Source of the DNA: MED-G82 sp964342675
GTDB lineage: Bacteria; Pseudomonadota; Gammaproteobacteria; Magnimaribacterales; D2472
Assembly (NCBI GenBank): GCA_964342675.1
Contig: CAYFFR010000001.1
Location: forward strand, 1-64,000
Direction: 5' to 3'
DNA length: 64,000 bases
Shown piece after piece: positions 1-7,777 of this stretch. Below the pieces are notes generated by a model, which was not told where the DNA came from, did no database searches, and worked only from the letters and a program-made list of their open reading frames with translations. Made by a program: the position numbers and the translations under genes. Positions within the stretch are counted from its first letter, which is position 1, and each line of letters begins with the position of its first letter.

Positions 1-52
1 CCCCCTTGCTGGTTTTCAAGACCAGTGCATTCAACCGCTCTGTCATCTCTCC
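1..52 (-). tRNA. tRNA-Ser (anticodon UGA), 3' part cut by window edge
   Basis: Read on the minus strand from 52, the sequence starts with GGAGAGA and TG, has a D-loop with GAGCGGTTGAA, a perfect anticodon stem CTGGT/ACCAG and the loop CTTGAAA with anticodon TGA. It then enters a variable arm (CAAGGGGG) that is cut at base 1. The D-arm and anticodon arm match bacterial serine tRNAs reading UCA codons. The outer D-stem pair looks mismatched. The acceptor 3' side and T arm lie outside the window. Confidence 0.9.
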
Positions 53-75
53 GTATTATAACTACGGCATTTTAC

Positions 76-103
76 AGTATATCTAAAATTAGGAAATAGT
101 CAG
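76..103 (-). promoter_or_regulatory. Possible sigma-70 promoter of tRNA-Ser
   Basis: On the minus strand CTGACT (98-103) is followed after 16 bases by TATACT (76-81), about 24 bases before the mature tRNA 5' end. The -10 is 5/6 to consensus and the -35 is moderate. The rest of 104-261 shows no gene, only sequence that could hold the P450 promoter. Confidence 0.4.
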
Positions 104-261
104 TTGTCCCTATACTCTCGCTTTTTAAAGGGTCACTTAAACGGACTCTATGTCTGTAAGCGTTTCTTAACAAGATATGCTCTCGGATAAATATCCTCTT
201 CAAGAAAAATTTAAAACATTGTTATATACTGGATTGAGCAACTAAAATAGGGACAATCTAA

Positions 262-1455
262 GTGTCATCAACCAGCAAACCTACTACGGAAAGCTTGTCA
301 TTAGATTTTGATACTTTCCAGCTGCCTGGAATAGAACTACACGAATTAATGGATGATCTTCGTGCACAGGCACCAGTAGTACCGGTTACCTTTTTAGGAG
401 AAAGAGTTTGGCTAATCACCGATCATGCACATGTAGCAGCGGGCTTTAGGGACAATAATATTTTTCCACCTCATACACCCTACAAAATTGGCATTGAGCC
501 TGTTATTGGCGAAACATTTCAAAGCATGACAGGAGATCGGCACCGCATATTTCGTAAGCTAGCAACACCTACATTCAGACCTCGCTCGGTGGAACAAATT
601 AACAATGACATGCTAACCAGCGTGGCTAATGAACTTATTGACAGATTTATTAACAAAAGTGAGGTTGATCTTATTTCAGCGTTCACTGAACGCTACCCCT
701 TTGTCGTCATCGCTCGCTTATTGGGAATTCCCAAAGAGGAGGAGGAACAGTTCCATCGTTGGGTCATGGCCATTTTGCGTTTTCGCTCTAACCCAGATAA
801 AGCGTTGGCCTGTCGTAATGAGTTGTGGAACTACCTCGATCCAGTGATAGCCGATCGCAAGAAATATCCAAAAGAAGATGTCATCAGCCAACTGATTCAC
901 CATCAAGTGGACGATATTCAGATGACTGATGAGCAGGTTAAATCTCATATTGGTATTATGTTTACCGCTGGCTCCTCTACCACTCATGATTCTCTTGGCA
1001 ATATTCTTTATGCACTTCTGGTAAACAATGACAACTGGCAACAAGTAAAGAACAATCCCAAACTCAGGGCGCTTTGTATAGAAGAAACTCTTCGCTGGGA
1101 ACCTGCAGTTTCAATATTACCGCGGATGTCTCGCTCTGAAGAGGCCATTGAATTTGGTGGAGTAACAATAGAACCTAATACCTTTGTTTTATTTGGTATT
1201 TGTGCTGCCAACCACGATCCTTCAGTGTTTAATGATCCTCATGACTTTCAGATAGGTCGCAACGTTGAAGGCATGATGACTTTTGGACCCGGCCCAAGGA
1301 TGTGTCCGGGAATGCATCTGGCTAGAAAAGAGCTAAGTGTAACCCTCGATTTATTAATAGAAAGGTTACCTAATTTACAATTAATCGACCATGAAGGCTC
1401 AAAACCCTGCGGTACAGTATTCCGTGCTCCTCAGCGCCTACTTTGCAATTTCTAA
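262..1455 (+). CDS. Cytochrome P450
   Basis: A soluble, bacterial-size P450 of 397 residues that would hydroxylate a hydrophobic substrate using electrons from a separate ferredoxin and reductase; none is encoded nearby. The I-helix oxygen-binding motif AGSSTT lies at 236-241, the K-helix ExxR at 275-278 (ETLR), and the heme-ligand loop FGPGPRMCPG carries Cys348. There is no membrane anchor. The start is GTG at 262 with only a weak upstream GGGA. Base composition is clearly richer in G+C (near 48-53% in sampled lines, against about 30% in neighbours), suggesting recent acquisition. It stands alone beside a tRNA gene. The substrate cannot be told; a sterol or terpenoid would fit the lipid-catabolic setting, but that is inference. 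Confidence 0.95.
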   Translation: MSSTSKPTTESLSLDFDTFQLPGIELHELMDDLRAQAPVVPVTFLGERVWLITDHAHVAAGFRDNNIFPPHTPYKIGIEPVIGETFQSMTGDRHRIFRKLATPTFRPRSVEQINNDMLTSVANELIDRFINKSEVDLISAFTERYPFVVIARLLGIPKEEEEQFHRWVMAILRFRSNPDKALACRNELWNYLDPVIADRKKYPKEDVISQLIHHQVDDIQMTDEQVKSHIGIMFTAGSSTTHDSLGNILYALLVNNDNWQQVKNNPKLRALCIEETLRWEPAVSILPRMSRSEEAIEFGGVTIEPNTFVLFGICAANHDPSVFNDPHDFQIGRNVEGMMTFGPGPRMCPGMHLARKELSVTLDLLIERLPNLQLIDHEGSKPCGTVFRAPQRLLCNF

Positions 1456-1492
1456 AGATACGGATAAATTATGCTTGGGTATAAATAAATAT

Positions 1493-1834
1493 TTATTCAT
1501 GTTCTTTCACTACATAAATTTGGGTTCTAGCACTATCGATAAAATGTGATTCGTCTTCCATGATTAATTTGACTACATTTGGATCTTCGGTTTTACTCCA
1601 AAATTCGTCTAAAGAGTGATCATCATGAAACCAAAACTCAGTTATAACATCAAAATTAGCAGGACCAACATTACCTTCAACTTTAGGGTCTTGTGATAAA
1701 AAATTTCTTTTATATTGAGAAATCATAGGAAATAGTTTTTTTATTAATGGTACATGATGGTGTTCATAATATTCTGCAAATTCATCTTTAGATAAATTTG
1801 GCAGTCTAGAGATTAAAGCTATTAATTTATGCAA
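1493..1834 (-). CDS. EthD-like dimeric alpha-beta barrel protein
   Basis: A 113-residue protein that opens like EthD/REDY-type small ferredoxin-fold proteins: KLIALISRLPNLSKDEF, then a conserved YEHHHVPLIKK segment with three histidines. Family members act as small oxygenases, decarboxylases or accessory proteins of oxidation systems such as ether degradation. The start is TTG, directly abutting the TAA of the HD-domain gene upstream; this places the family's N-terminal strand correctly and the next ATG would remove it. The zero-base junction implies one transcript with the HD gene, so the two may act on the same substrate. The reaction is unknown. Confidence 0.75.
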   Translation of the reverse strand: MHKLIALISRLPNLSKDEFAEYYEHHHVPLIKKLFPMISQYKRNFLSQDPKVEGNVGPANFDVITEFWFHDDHSLDEFWSKTEDPNVVKLIMEDESHFIDSARTQIYVVKEHE

Positions 1835-2377
1835 TTAAATTAAACTTCTTGGTGCTTCAAAGAATTTATTGATCAATGGAATAAATGATTCTAATGAATC
1901 AACTTCATAATCGGGATCAAAAGCTGCTTGATCCCACTCATCAGTAAATTGTTTTGCTTTTTCATACCATGACTCAGATTCATAGTTCTTTCTTAAATCA
2001 CGAGGCTTACCTTGATAATGGTAATAGTGCTCACCCTGAAAGTCTTGATGGGTGCGAATAATATGATATGAATCCTCAGATACATAAGGCTTGATGATTT
2101 CCGCACAAATTTGACCATGATTAGGAACGTTAATTGTTTTACCCATATCATGAATTAAGCTGATTAATACCATTTCATCGTCTGCACCACCTCTTCTAGC
2201 CATAGTGGCAGTCTGCAGTGCATGATGAAGCTGATCAGTTCCAAAACCTAAACTAACTCCTTCGAGTTGTTTTAGCATTGAGATCACTCGCTTTGGCATG
2301 TCCAACACATGTGGAACATGTTCTTGATATATATGCTCCCATTCCTCTTTGGTGCTTTGATCCATTCTTGTAAACAT
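1835..2377 (-). CDS. HD-domain protein, probable mixed-valent diiron oxygenase
   Basis: A 180-residue HD-fold protein. The motif DQLHHALQTA (48-57) followed by HDMGK (76-80), His87, His110 (RTHQD) and Asp149 supplies the ligand set expected for a two-iron site. The layout recalls PhnZ and myo-inositol oxygenase, which cleave C-P or C-C bonds with O2, more than HD phosphohydrolases; HDxGK is the form seen in inositol oxygenase. The start ATG has GAGGG seven bases upstream. It is followed without a gap by the EthD-like gene. The substrate is open: an organophosphonate, a polyol or a hydroxylated product are all possible. A simple HD phosphohydrolase remains an alternative. Confidence 0.7.
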   Translation of the reverse strand: MFTRMDQSTKEEWEHIYQEHVPHVLDMPKRVISMLKQLEGVSLGFGTDQLHHALQTATMARRGGADDEMVLISLIHDMGKTINVPNHGQICAEIIKPYVSEDSYHIIRTHQDFQGEHYYHYQGKPRDLRKNYESESWYEKAKQFTDEWDQAAFDPDYEVDSLESFIPLINKFFEAPRSLI

Positions 2378-2480
2378 AATTTTCCCTCTATGTATTGAAT
2401 TTTAGCTCTATTTAAAACCTACATTCAAGTTTTTACTAATGTCGTGTTAATAAATCTATATTGAAAAGGAAAATTGTTTT

Positions 2481-2876
2481 ATGATTGATTACATGAAAAT
2501 TAATCTAATGAACCTAAAACTATTAACGTTATTAATACCATTAATTTCATTGAATATTATTTCTGAAGATAGTATTGATGTATCTGAAGTTAGAAAATAT
2601 GTAGGCACCCTCCAGAATGTTTGTGGACGTGTTATTTCCACTAAATACCTCAAAAGAACATCCGGAGGTCCGATCTTTTTAAATATGGGTAGAGATTATC
2701 CTAACCAACAGTTAACTGGTTTAATTTGGTACGGTAGATACAAGTCAAACTTTAGTTATAGACCAGATAAGTTTTTAAAAAGAAAAACGGTATGTATTAA
2801 AGGTAACGTTGGCGTTTTTGAAGGGACCCCGCAAATACAAATCAACTCAGAAAGTCAGATTACTCTTGTAGATTAA
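2481..2876 (+). CDS. Exported small OB-fold-like protein of unknown function
   Basis: 131 residues with an N-terminal hydrophobic stretch (about residues 11-28, possible signal peptide ending near ISLNIISEDS) and a compact domain with VCGRVIS, GGPIFLNMG and a closing KGNVGVFEGTPQIQI. This resembles the tRNA-anticodon/nucleic-acid OB fold sometimes found in secreted nuclease-like proteins. AAGGA lies about nine bases before the ATG at 2481; a second ATG at 2493 is also possible. The 3' end overlaps the convergent gene at 2860 by 17 bases. No catalytic residues are recognised and the role is unknown. Confidence 0.6.
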   Translation: MIDYMKINLMNLKLLTLLIPLISLNIISEDSIDVSEVRKYVGTLQNVCGRVISTKYLKRTSGGPIFLNMGRDYPNQQLTGLIWYGRYKSNFSYRPDKFLKRKTVCIKGNVGVFEGTPQIQINSESQITLVD

Positions 2877-3300
2877 GTGTAATACTTGTATGAAGTTTGG
2901 CAGCTTGTTCTAAGTCCTCTTTAATTGGTTTTTTATTTTTATCAAGCTTAACTTTAGCAAAAAATGCATCTATTGGATTGTGTTCAATTAATTGTCGTAG
3001 CTTTGTCTCGACATTAACATCGTTAGAAGCATCAATCTCAATACTCATAGTAATTAACTGTCCTTTAAAATAAACCTCTTGGGAGGAGAGATTGATAAAG
3101 TTTTTCCACCATTGATTGGATCGTAATGTAATGCAGTGTATACGATCATCAAATACGGCATAACTTGCAGGTATTTGATAAATTTTTCCAGACCTTCGAC
3201 CGGTTATCCTAAATAATAATAGTTGATGGCTGAAAATAAAATGTAGTTTGGATTTAAGAACTAACGCTACTATTGGATTGATCAACCTCCATAAATTCAT
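2860..3300 (-). CDS. Nitroreductase/quinone reductase family protein (DUF385, Ddn-like)
   Basis: A 146-residue split-barrel protein. The core LLLFRITGRRSGKIYQIP followed by a strand with DDRIHCITLRS and NQWWKNF is the hallmark of the deazaflavin-dependent (F420) nitroreductase family typified by mycobacterial Ddn. Members reduce quinones or nitro compounds; proteobacterial members may bind FMN, F420 or neither. It overlaps the upstream S51 peptidase gene by four bases (ATGA), so the two are likely co-translated. No F420 biosynthesis gene is visible, so the cofactor is uncertain. Confidence 0.75.
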   Translation of the reverse strand: MNLWRLINPIVALVLKSKLHFIFSHQLLLFRITGRRSGKIYQIPASYAVFDDRIHCITLRSNQWWKNFINLSSQEVYFKGQLITMSIEIDASNDVNVETKLRQLIEHNPIDAFFAKVKLDKNKKPIKEDLEQAAKLHTSITLNLQE

Positions 3301-3989
3301 GATAAATATAAGTTAGTAAATTTACTTTCTTTAATGTCACCATCACTATATGTAGCTAGATAAGAGTGTTTATCTTTGTGGAACTGTACATTGATATGAG
3401 GTTTTTCATCAATAAAATGTAATGCTGAGCCGCCTTCTATACAAAATATTGATCTAATCTTTTCTTCTTTCAAGAACTGATGTGTATATGGGATGCGTTC
3501 AGGTTCCTCATCATAATGAGGACAACAATTACCAGGCACAAAGTTTAAACAATCAATAAGTTTTAGTTCATGATCCCATGAGTCTGTAACACCCTGATTA
3601 AACCAGCATATTGCTCCAGCACTAACACCTGACATGACCTTGCCTGACTTGTAGGCATCATATAATAATTTATCTACACCCCAATCTTGCCAAACAGCCA
3701 ACATGCTTTTGGTGTTACCACCTCCCACAAAAAAAATATCATTATCGCTAAAAACTTCATCTAAATTTGGTGTGCGTTTAAAAAAATGTAAGTGGCTAGG
3801 AGTACATTTTAAGCGATCGAACACCTCATAATACTTATCAATATATTCAGATGATTCAGCACTTGCAGTTGGGATAAAGCATATTTTTGGTACAGATTTA
3901 TTTGATTGGTCTAAAATATACTGCTCTATCTTATGAACGCCTGTATTTCTACCAAAACCCCCTCCTCCAATAGCTATAATTTGTCGCAT
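3297..3989 (-). CDS. Peptidase S51 family protein (cyanophycinase/dipeptidase E-like)
   Basis: 230 residues with the S51 architecture: a nucleotide-binding-like start (IAIGGGGFG), FFVGGGNTKSML near residue 90, the nucleophile elbow GVSAGAICWF with Ser123, and CPHYDEEPER carrying the likely catalytic His158. Related enzymes cleave Asp-X dipeptides, alpha-aspartyl bonds or cyanophycin. The protein is cytoplasmic, with no signal peptide. AGAGG precedes the ATG. Its start is only 11 bases from the divergent GMC oxidoreductase start. The substrate is unknown, although the length fits dipeptidase E better than cyanophycinase. Confidence 0.85.
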   Translation of the reverse strand: MRQIIAIGGGGFGRNTGVHKIEQYILDQSNKSVPKICFIPTASAESSEYIDKYYEVFDRLKCTPSHLHFFKRTPNLDEVFSDNDIFFVGGGNTKSMLAVWQDWGVDKLLYDAYKSGKVMSGVSAGAICWFNQGVTDSWDHELKLIDCLNFVPGNCCPHYDEEPERIPYTHQFLKEEKIRSIFCIEGGSALHFIDEKPHINVQFHKDKHSYLATYSDGDIKESKFTNLYLS

Positions 3990-4000
3990 AAAACCTCTAC

Positions 4001-5599
4001 ATGACTACACATAAATATATCATCATTGGAGCCGGAAGTGCAGGCTGCGCACTAGCTAATCGGTTATCAGAAAAAAGTACTAATACCATATTACTAATTG
4101 AAGCAGGTCCAGCTAAAAAAATTGCAAATATATCCATGCCCTTAGGAGCAAGCTCATTATTTAAAAATAAGAAATATGGTTGGTGTTATGACTCGAAAAA
4201 TGAACCCAACTTAAATAATAGATCAATAAACACACCAAGGGGCAAAGTATTAGGTGGATCAAGTGCAACAAATGGAATGGTTTACATAAGAGGTCAACAA
4301 GCTGATTTTAATAATTGGGAAAGTCAAGGATGTGCAGGATGGGGTTATAGTGATTTACTAAACTACTTTAGAGGAATAGAAAATAACCAAAGATTAACAG
4401 ACCAATATCATGGAAATTTTGGTGATGTATGGGTTGATGATATTAAATACAATCTAGACATATCTAATGATTTTATTAATGCAGCCATAGATCGAGGTAT
4501 TCCTAGAAATAATGATTTTAATGGTCCAATCCAAGAGGGAGTGGGATTCTATCAAGTTAACATTAAAAATGGTCAAAGATTCAGTTCCTATGATGCATTT
4601 ATTAAACCGATACTTAAACGAAAAAATCTTACCATTATCTCTAATGCTCATGTAAAAAAAATAATCTTATCTGGTAATAGAGCAATTGGTGTTGATGTAC
4701 AAATCAATAATAAAAGTAAATCATATATGGCATCAAATGAGGTTATTCTCTCAGCAGGTACTATTAACTCTCCGAAAATATTAAATCTTTCTGGTATAGG
4801 CACAAAAGAACAATTAAAAAAACTTAATATCGATACGCATATACATAATAAGAATATAGGACAAAATCTACAAGATCATTTAACCGTTAACATAGCCTAT
4901 GGTCTCGATGATGCAAAAACTTTTACCGAACATATGAGCCCAGCTCAGATGTTATTAAATTTATATAAATATACCTTCTATAAAAAAGGATTGCTTACAT
5001 ACCCAGCTGCTGATGTAGGAGTATTTTTTAAAACTGATTCAAAACTTGAAAATCCTGATGCGCAGATTCATTTCGCTCCCGGAGCTGGTGAGTATGATAA
5101 GTCTGGAAAAATGAAACCCAGATCAGGTATTACTGCTTCAGTTTGCTTTCTTAGACCCACCAGTAAAGGACATATATCACTAAGAACTTCAAACTATTTA
5201 GATAACCCAATAATTCATTATAATTATTTAGATAGTGATCTTGATAAAGAAACCATGATTAAAGCTTTTAAGATCACAAGAGATATATTTTCATCTAAAG
5301 TCTTTAATAAATATAATCCTAGGCACATTTTTCCATCACAACATTTAAATTCTGATCTTGAGATTCTTAACTTTATAAAAGAAACAGCTTTATCTGTCTA
5401 CCATCCTGTTGGTACTTGTAAGATGGGAATAGATGAGTTTAGCGTTGTCGACTCTCGCCTTAAGATGTACGGTGTTCAAAACCTACGAATAGCTGATGCA
5501 TCAATCATACCAACCATCATCTCTGGTAATACTAATGCCATCTGTAATGTAATAGGTGCAAAGTGTGCTGATTTAATTACAGAAGATCATCCATCTTAA
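4001..5599 (+). CDS. GMC-family FAD oxidoreductase (choline/alcohol dehydrogenase-like)
   Basis: 532 residues, the usual length for BetA-like GMC enzymes, which oxidise an alcohol to an aldehyde with FAD. The FAD-binding motif IIGAGSAGCALANRLSE starts at residue 8. The first GMC signature spans TPRGKVLGGSSATNG (near 80-95), the second is GTINSPKILNLSGIG, and the C-terminal catalytic region has VYHPVGTCKMG and SGNTNAICN with the expected His and Asn. The start must be at 4001 because the Rossmann motif follows at once, yet no Shine-Dalgarno is visible. A TATAAT at 3975-3980 lies inside the divergent S51 gene. The substrate could be a fatty, terpenoid or polyol alcohol. Confidence 0.93.
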   Translation: MTTHKYIIIGAGSAGCALANRLSEKSTNTILLIEAGPAKKIANISMPLGASSLFKNKKYGWCYDSKNEPNLNNRSINTPRGKVLGGSSATNGMVYIRGQQADFNNWESQGCAGWGYSDLLNYFRGIENNQRLTDQYHGNFGDVWVDDIKYNLDISNDFINAAIDRGIPRNNDFNGPIQEGVGFYQVNIKNGQRFSSYDAFIKPILKRKNLTIISNAHVKKIILSGNRAIGVDVQINNKSKSYMASNEVILSAGTINSPKILNLSGIGTKEQLKKLNIDTHIHNKNIGQNLQDHLTVNIAYGLDDAKTFTEHMSPAQMLLNLYKYTFYKKGLLTYPAADVGVFFKTDSKLENPDAQIHFAPGAGEYDKSGKMKPRSGITASVCFLRPTSKGHISLRTSNYLDNPIIHYNYLDSDLDKETMIKAFKITRDIFSSKVFNKYNPRHIFPSQHLNSDLEILNFIKETALSVYHPVGTCKMGIDEFSVVDSRLKMYGVQNLRIADASIIPTIISGNTNAICNVIGAKCADLITEDHPS

Positions 5600-5603
5600 A
5601 GAA

Positions 5604-6338
5604 TTAATCAGTCGTTGCTGTAGGCCTAATAACAATTTCATTTACTGAAACGCCATGATCTTGCTCTAAAGCATATTTAATTGAATCAGCAACTCTTTCA
5701 GCAGGTTGTGCTATTGACCCAATGCCTCTGCTCATCAACATGTCTAACATTGATTTATCTTTAATTGATCCAGCTAGTTCAGTTAAAAAAGCACCTGGAT
5801 AAATACAAGTAACCTGTATTTTGCCGGCTGATTCAATTCTGGTTCCTTCTGAGATTGCACGTACAGCAAATTTAGTACCTGAATAAACAGCGCTACCGGG
5901 CATTACTCGTTTTCCTGCCACAGATGATATATTAATGATCTTACCTTTGCCTTGATCCATGAAATGATTGAAAACTGCATTGGTCCCATATAAAACACCT
6001 TTGATATTCACATCGATCATTTCATCCCACTCATCTATTCTTCCAGACGATAATAAAGATAAAGGCATGATACCTGCATTATTAACCAATGCATCAACTC
6101 CATCAAATGTATCTATAGACAGTTTTACTAGAGAATTTAAGTCTTCAGGTTTTTTAACATCAGTGACTTGATACACTGCATTTTCACCAATTTCATCACA
6201 AATGTCTTTAAGCTTTGATTCTCTTCGTGCTCCTAGAATAACTTTACATCCATGATCTGCTAATAATTTAGCAGCTACCATACCAAAACCTGAACTAGCG
6301 CCAGTTATAACAACTCTTAAATTTTTTAATTTATCCAT
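5604..6338 (-). CDS. SDR-family oxidoreductase
   Basis: A 244-residue classical short-chain dehydrogenase. The N-terminal cofactor motif is TGASSGFG (13-20), followed by NNAG and the catalytic YSGTK. The sequence after the active site (CIYPGAFLTELAGSIKD) and the overall pattern resemble the NADP-preferring YdfG/clavaldehyde-type group acting on hydroxy acids or small alcohols. It overlaps the upstream nuclease gene by eight bases and lies convergent to the GMC gene. The substrate is not identifiable. Confidence 0.9.
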   Translation of the reverse strand: MDKLKNLRVVITGASSGFGMVAAKLLADHGCKVILGARRESKLKDICDEIGENAVYQVTDVKKPEDLNSLVKLSIDTFDGVDALVNNAGIMPLSLLSSGRIDEWDEMIDVNIKGVLYGTNAVFNHFMDQGKGKIINISSVAGKRVMPGSAVYSGTKFAVRAISEGTRIESAGKIQVTCIYPGAFLTELAGSIKDKSMLDMLMSRGIGSIAQPAERVADSIKYALEQDHGVSVNEIVIRPTATTD

Positions 6339-7011
6339 TTTTATCTCCTTGATTATGAAACTTTACAAGTCTTTGCTTCCATTTGTTAGTAAAAGAAGCA
6401 AATTCATTAGATTTAATATGAAACTCTTTGAATAATAAATCTCTATCCACCATTAAGATTACCAAATTATTGATAGAAGTTTCAAACATAACGTTATGAG
6501 CATTTGCATAAGCTGAGCATTGTAAAAAATAATCCTCTATCCAGTCTTTTCTTTTTATTCTTTTTGCAGTCTTAAAATCAATGATTGCAGGGACACCTTT
6601 ATAAATTCCAATGCAATCTGCCGTGCCTGCATAAAGACCATCTAAAATTAAACCAGATTCTAAACCCCATACCTCATCTATATTCGGTAGCGCTGTTTCA
6701 ATAAATTTATTAGTAATAGATTTTGCAATTAAACCTAACTTATCATCTCTTGATATATTCCAAGCATTATTTAAAAGATACTGTTCAACAGCTTCATGCA
6801 CTAGTGATCCTATAGATGTGCTTTCATCAACTATCTCTTTGGCTTTTTTTGTTCCTACTCTTGCCTTCCATTCATTAATTCCAGATTTATCACCGGTTGC
6901 ATCTAGAACTGTTGTTACAGATGGTACGGGTGCACCCAATGAATCGATATAGAATCTCATATTATTTTTTTCAACTCTTTCAAGTTTTGGATAAACGTAT
7001 AATGAGTTCAT
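6331..7011 (-). CDS. PD-(D/E)XK nuclease, MGME1/phage exonuclease-like
   Basis: 226 residues from the ATG at 7011. The N-terminal PVPSVTTVLDATGDKSGI-EWKARVGTKKA segment and the later SIGSLVHEAVEQYL form the pattern of MGME1-type single-strand exonucleases known from mitochondria and from marine phages. The nuclease core is complete: AGTADCIG supplies the first Asp, IIDFKTAKR the D-x-K, and DYFLQCSAYA the QxxxY helix. An upstream ATG at 7041 would overlap the SDR gene by 26 bases; the one at 7011 follows its stop by four bases and is preferred. It is the only DNA-metabolism gene within a metabolic operon, which suggests capture from a virus. It probably acts in repair or end processing. Confidence 0.8.
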   Translation of the reverse strand: MNSLYVYPKLERVEKNNMRFYIDSLGAPVPSVTTVLDATGDKSGINEWKARVGTKKAKEIVDESTSIGSLVHEAVEQYLLNNAWNISRDDKLGLIAKSITNKFIETALPNIDEVWGLESGLILDGLYAGTADCIGIYKGVPAIIDFKTAKRIKRKDWIEDYFLQCSAYANAHNVMFETSINNLVILMVDRDLLFKEFHIKSNEFASFTNKWKQRLVKFHNQGDKNG

Positions 7012-7015
7012 ACAA

Positions 7016-7777
7016 TTAATAAATTGACGACCCACCATCAACAGATATGATTTGACCTGTTATATATTTTGCACGTTCAGACAATAAAAAGGTTACTGCA
7101 TTACCTATATCAGATGGTAGACCTATTCTTTTTAGCAAAATAGATTGAAGAAGGTGTTCTTCTACTTTGGGTTGTTCTTTAAAGTACTTTCTGACACCCG
7201 GGGTATCAATGACGCCTGGTGAGATGGCATTGATCCTAATATTAAATGATGCCAATTCTTTAGCAGCGGATTTGGTTAAATTATTAACAGCTGACTTACT
7301 CGCAGCATAGATTGAATTATAAGCATGCCCATATATAGCAGCATTTGAAGATATATTCACAATGCTACATGGGATCTTATGTTTTTTTAAATACTTAGCT
7401 TCAACAGTCAGTGACTTCCATAAAATAGTGAAAGTTAATTCTATAGTTTCATTAACATCATTTTCGGTAAATGTTTCAAATGGTCCTGAAGTAGAGGATA
7501 GTGCAGCACCATTACAAAAGCCATGTATATCACCATGTAGATCATGGCCAAATGATATAGCATCTGCAAATGATTTAAGGTCTGTTAAGTCAATACATTT
7601 ATGAATGCATGTTTCATTACTTTGATTTAAAAGTTTTGATGTTTCTTCAAGAAGCTTTTCATTCTTATCAACCAACAAAACTTTTCCACCTTGATCAATA
7701 ATAGATTTAGCAATACCTTTGCCTATACCTTGAGCACCTCCAGTAACAACAAAAAATTTATTTTTTAAGTACATCAT
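7016..7777 (-). CDS. SDR-family oxidoreductase (3-oxoacyl-reductase type)
   Basis: 253 residues with TGGAQGIGKG (cofactor), NGAA in place of NNAG, Ser of VNISSNA, and the catalytic YAASK, ending with the FabG-like ITGQIISVDGGSSIY. The type oxidises or reduces a hydroxyl/keto pair with NAD(P). MM at the start leaves 7774 as an equally good ATG. It abuts the lipase gene upstream (stop at 7778) and is followed after four bases by the nuclease, forming a lipase-SDR-nuclease-SDR run on one strand. Confidence 0.9.
   Translation of the reverse strand: MMYLKNKFFVVTGGAQGIGKGIAKSIIDQGGKVLLVDKNEKLLEETSKLLNQSNETCIHKCIDLTDLKSFADAISFGHDLHGDIHGFCNGAALSSTSGPFETFTENDVNETIELTFTILWKSLTVEAKYLKKHKIPCSIVNISSNAAIYGHAYNSIYAASKSAVNNLTKSAAKELASFNIRINAISPGVIDTPGVRKYFKEQPKVEEHLLQSILLKRIGLPSDIGNAVTFLLSERAKYITGQIISVDGGSSIY

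Noticed and set aside
51..67. Small inverted repeat CCGTA-TTATAAC-TACGG next to the tRNA 5' end
   Set aside because: Five base pairs with a long loop and no T-tract; likely chance.
6331..7777. Prophage remnant around the MGME1-like nuclease
   Set aside because: No structural, integrase or replication genes accompany it, and neighbours are ordinary metabolic genes.
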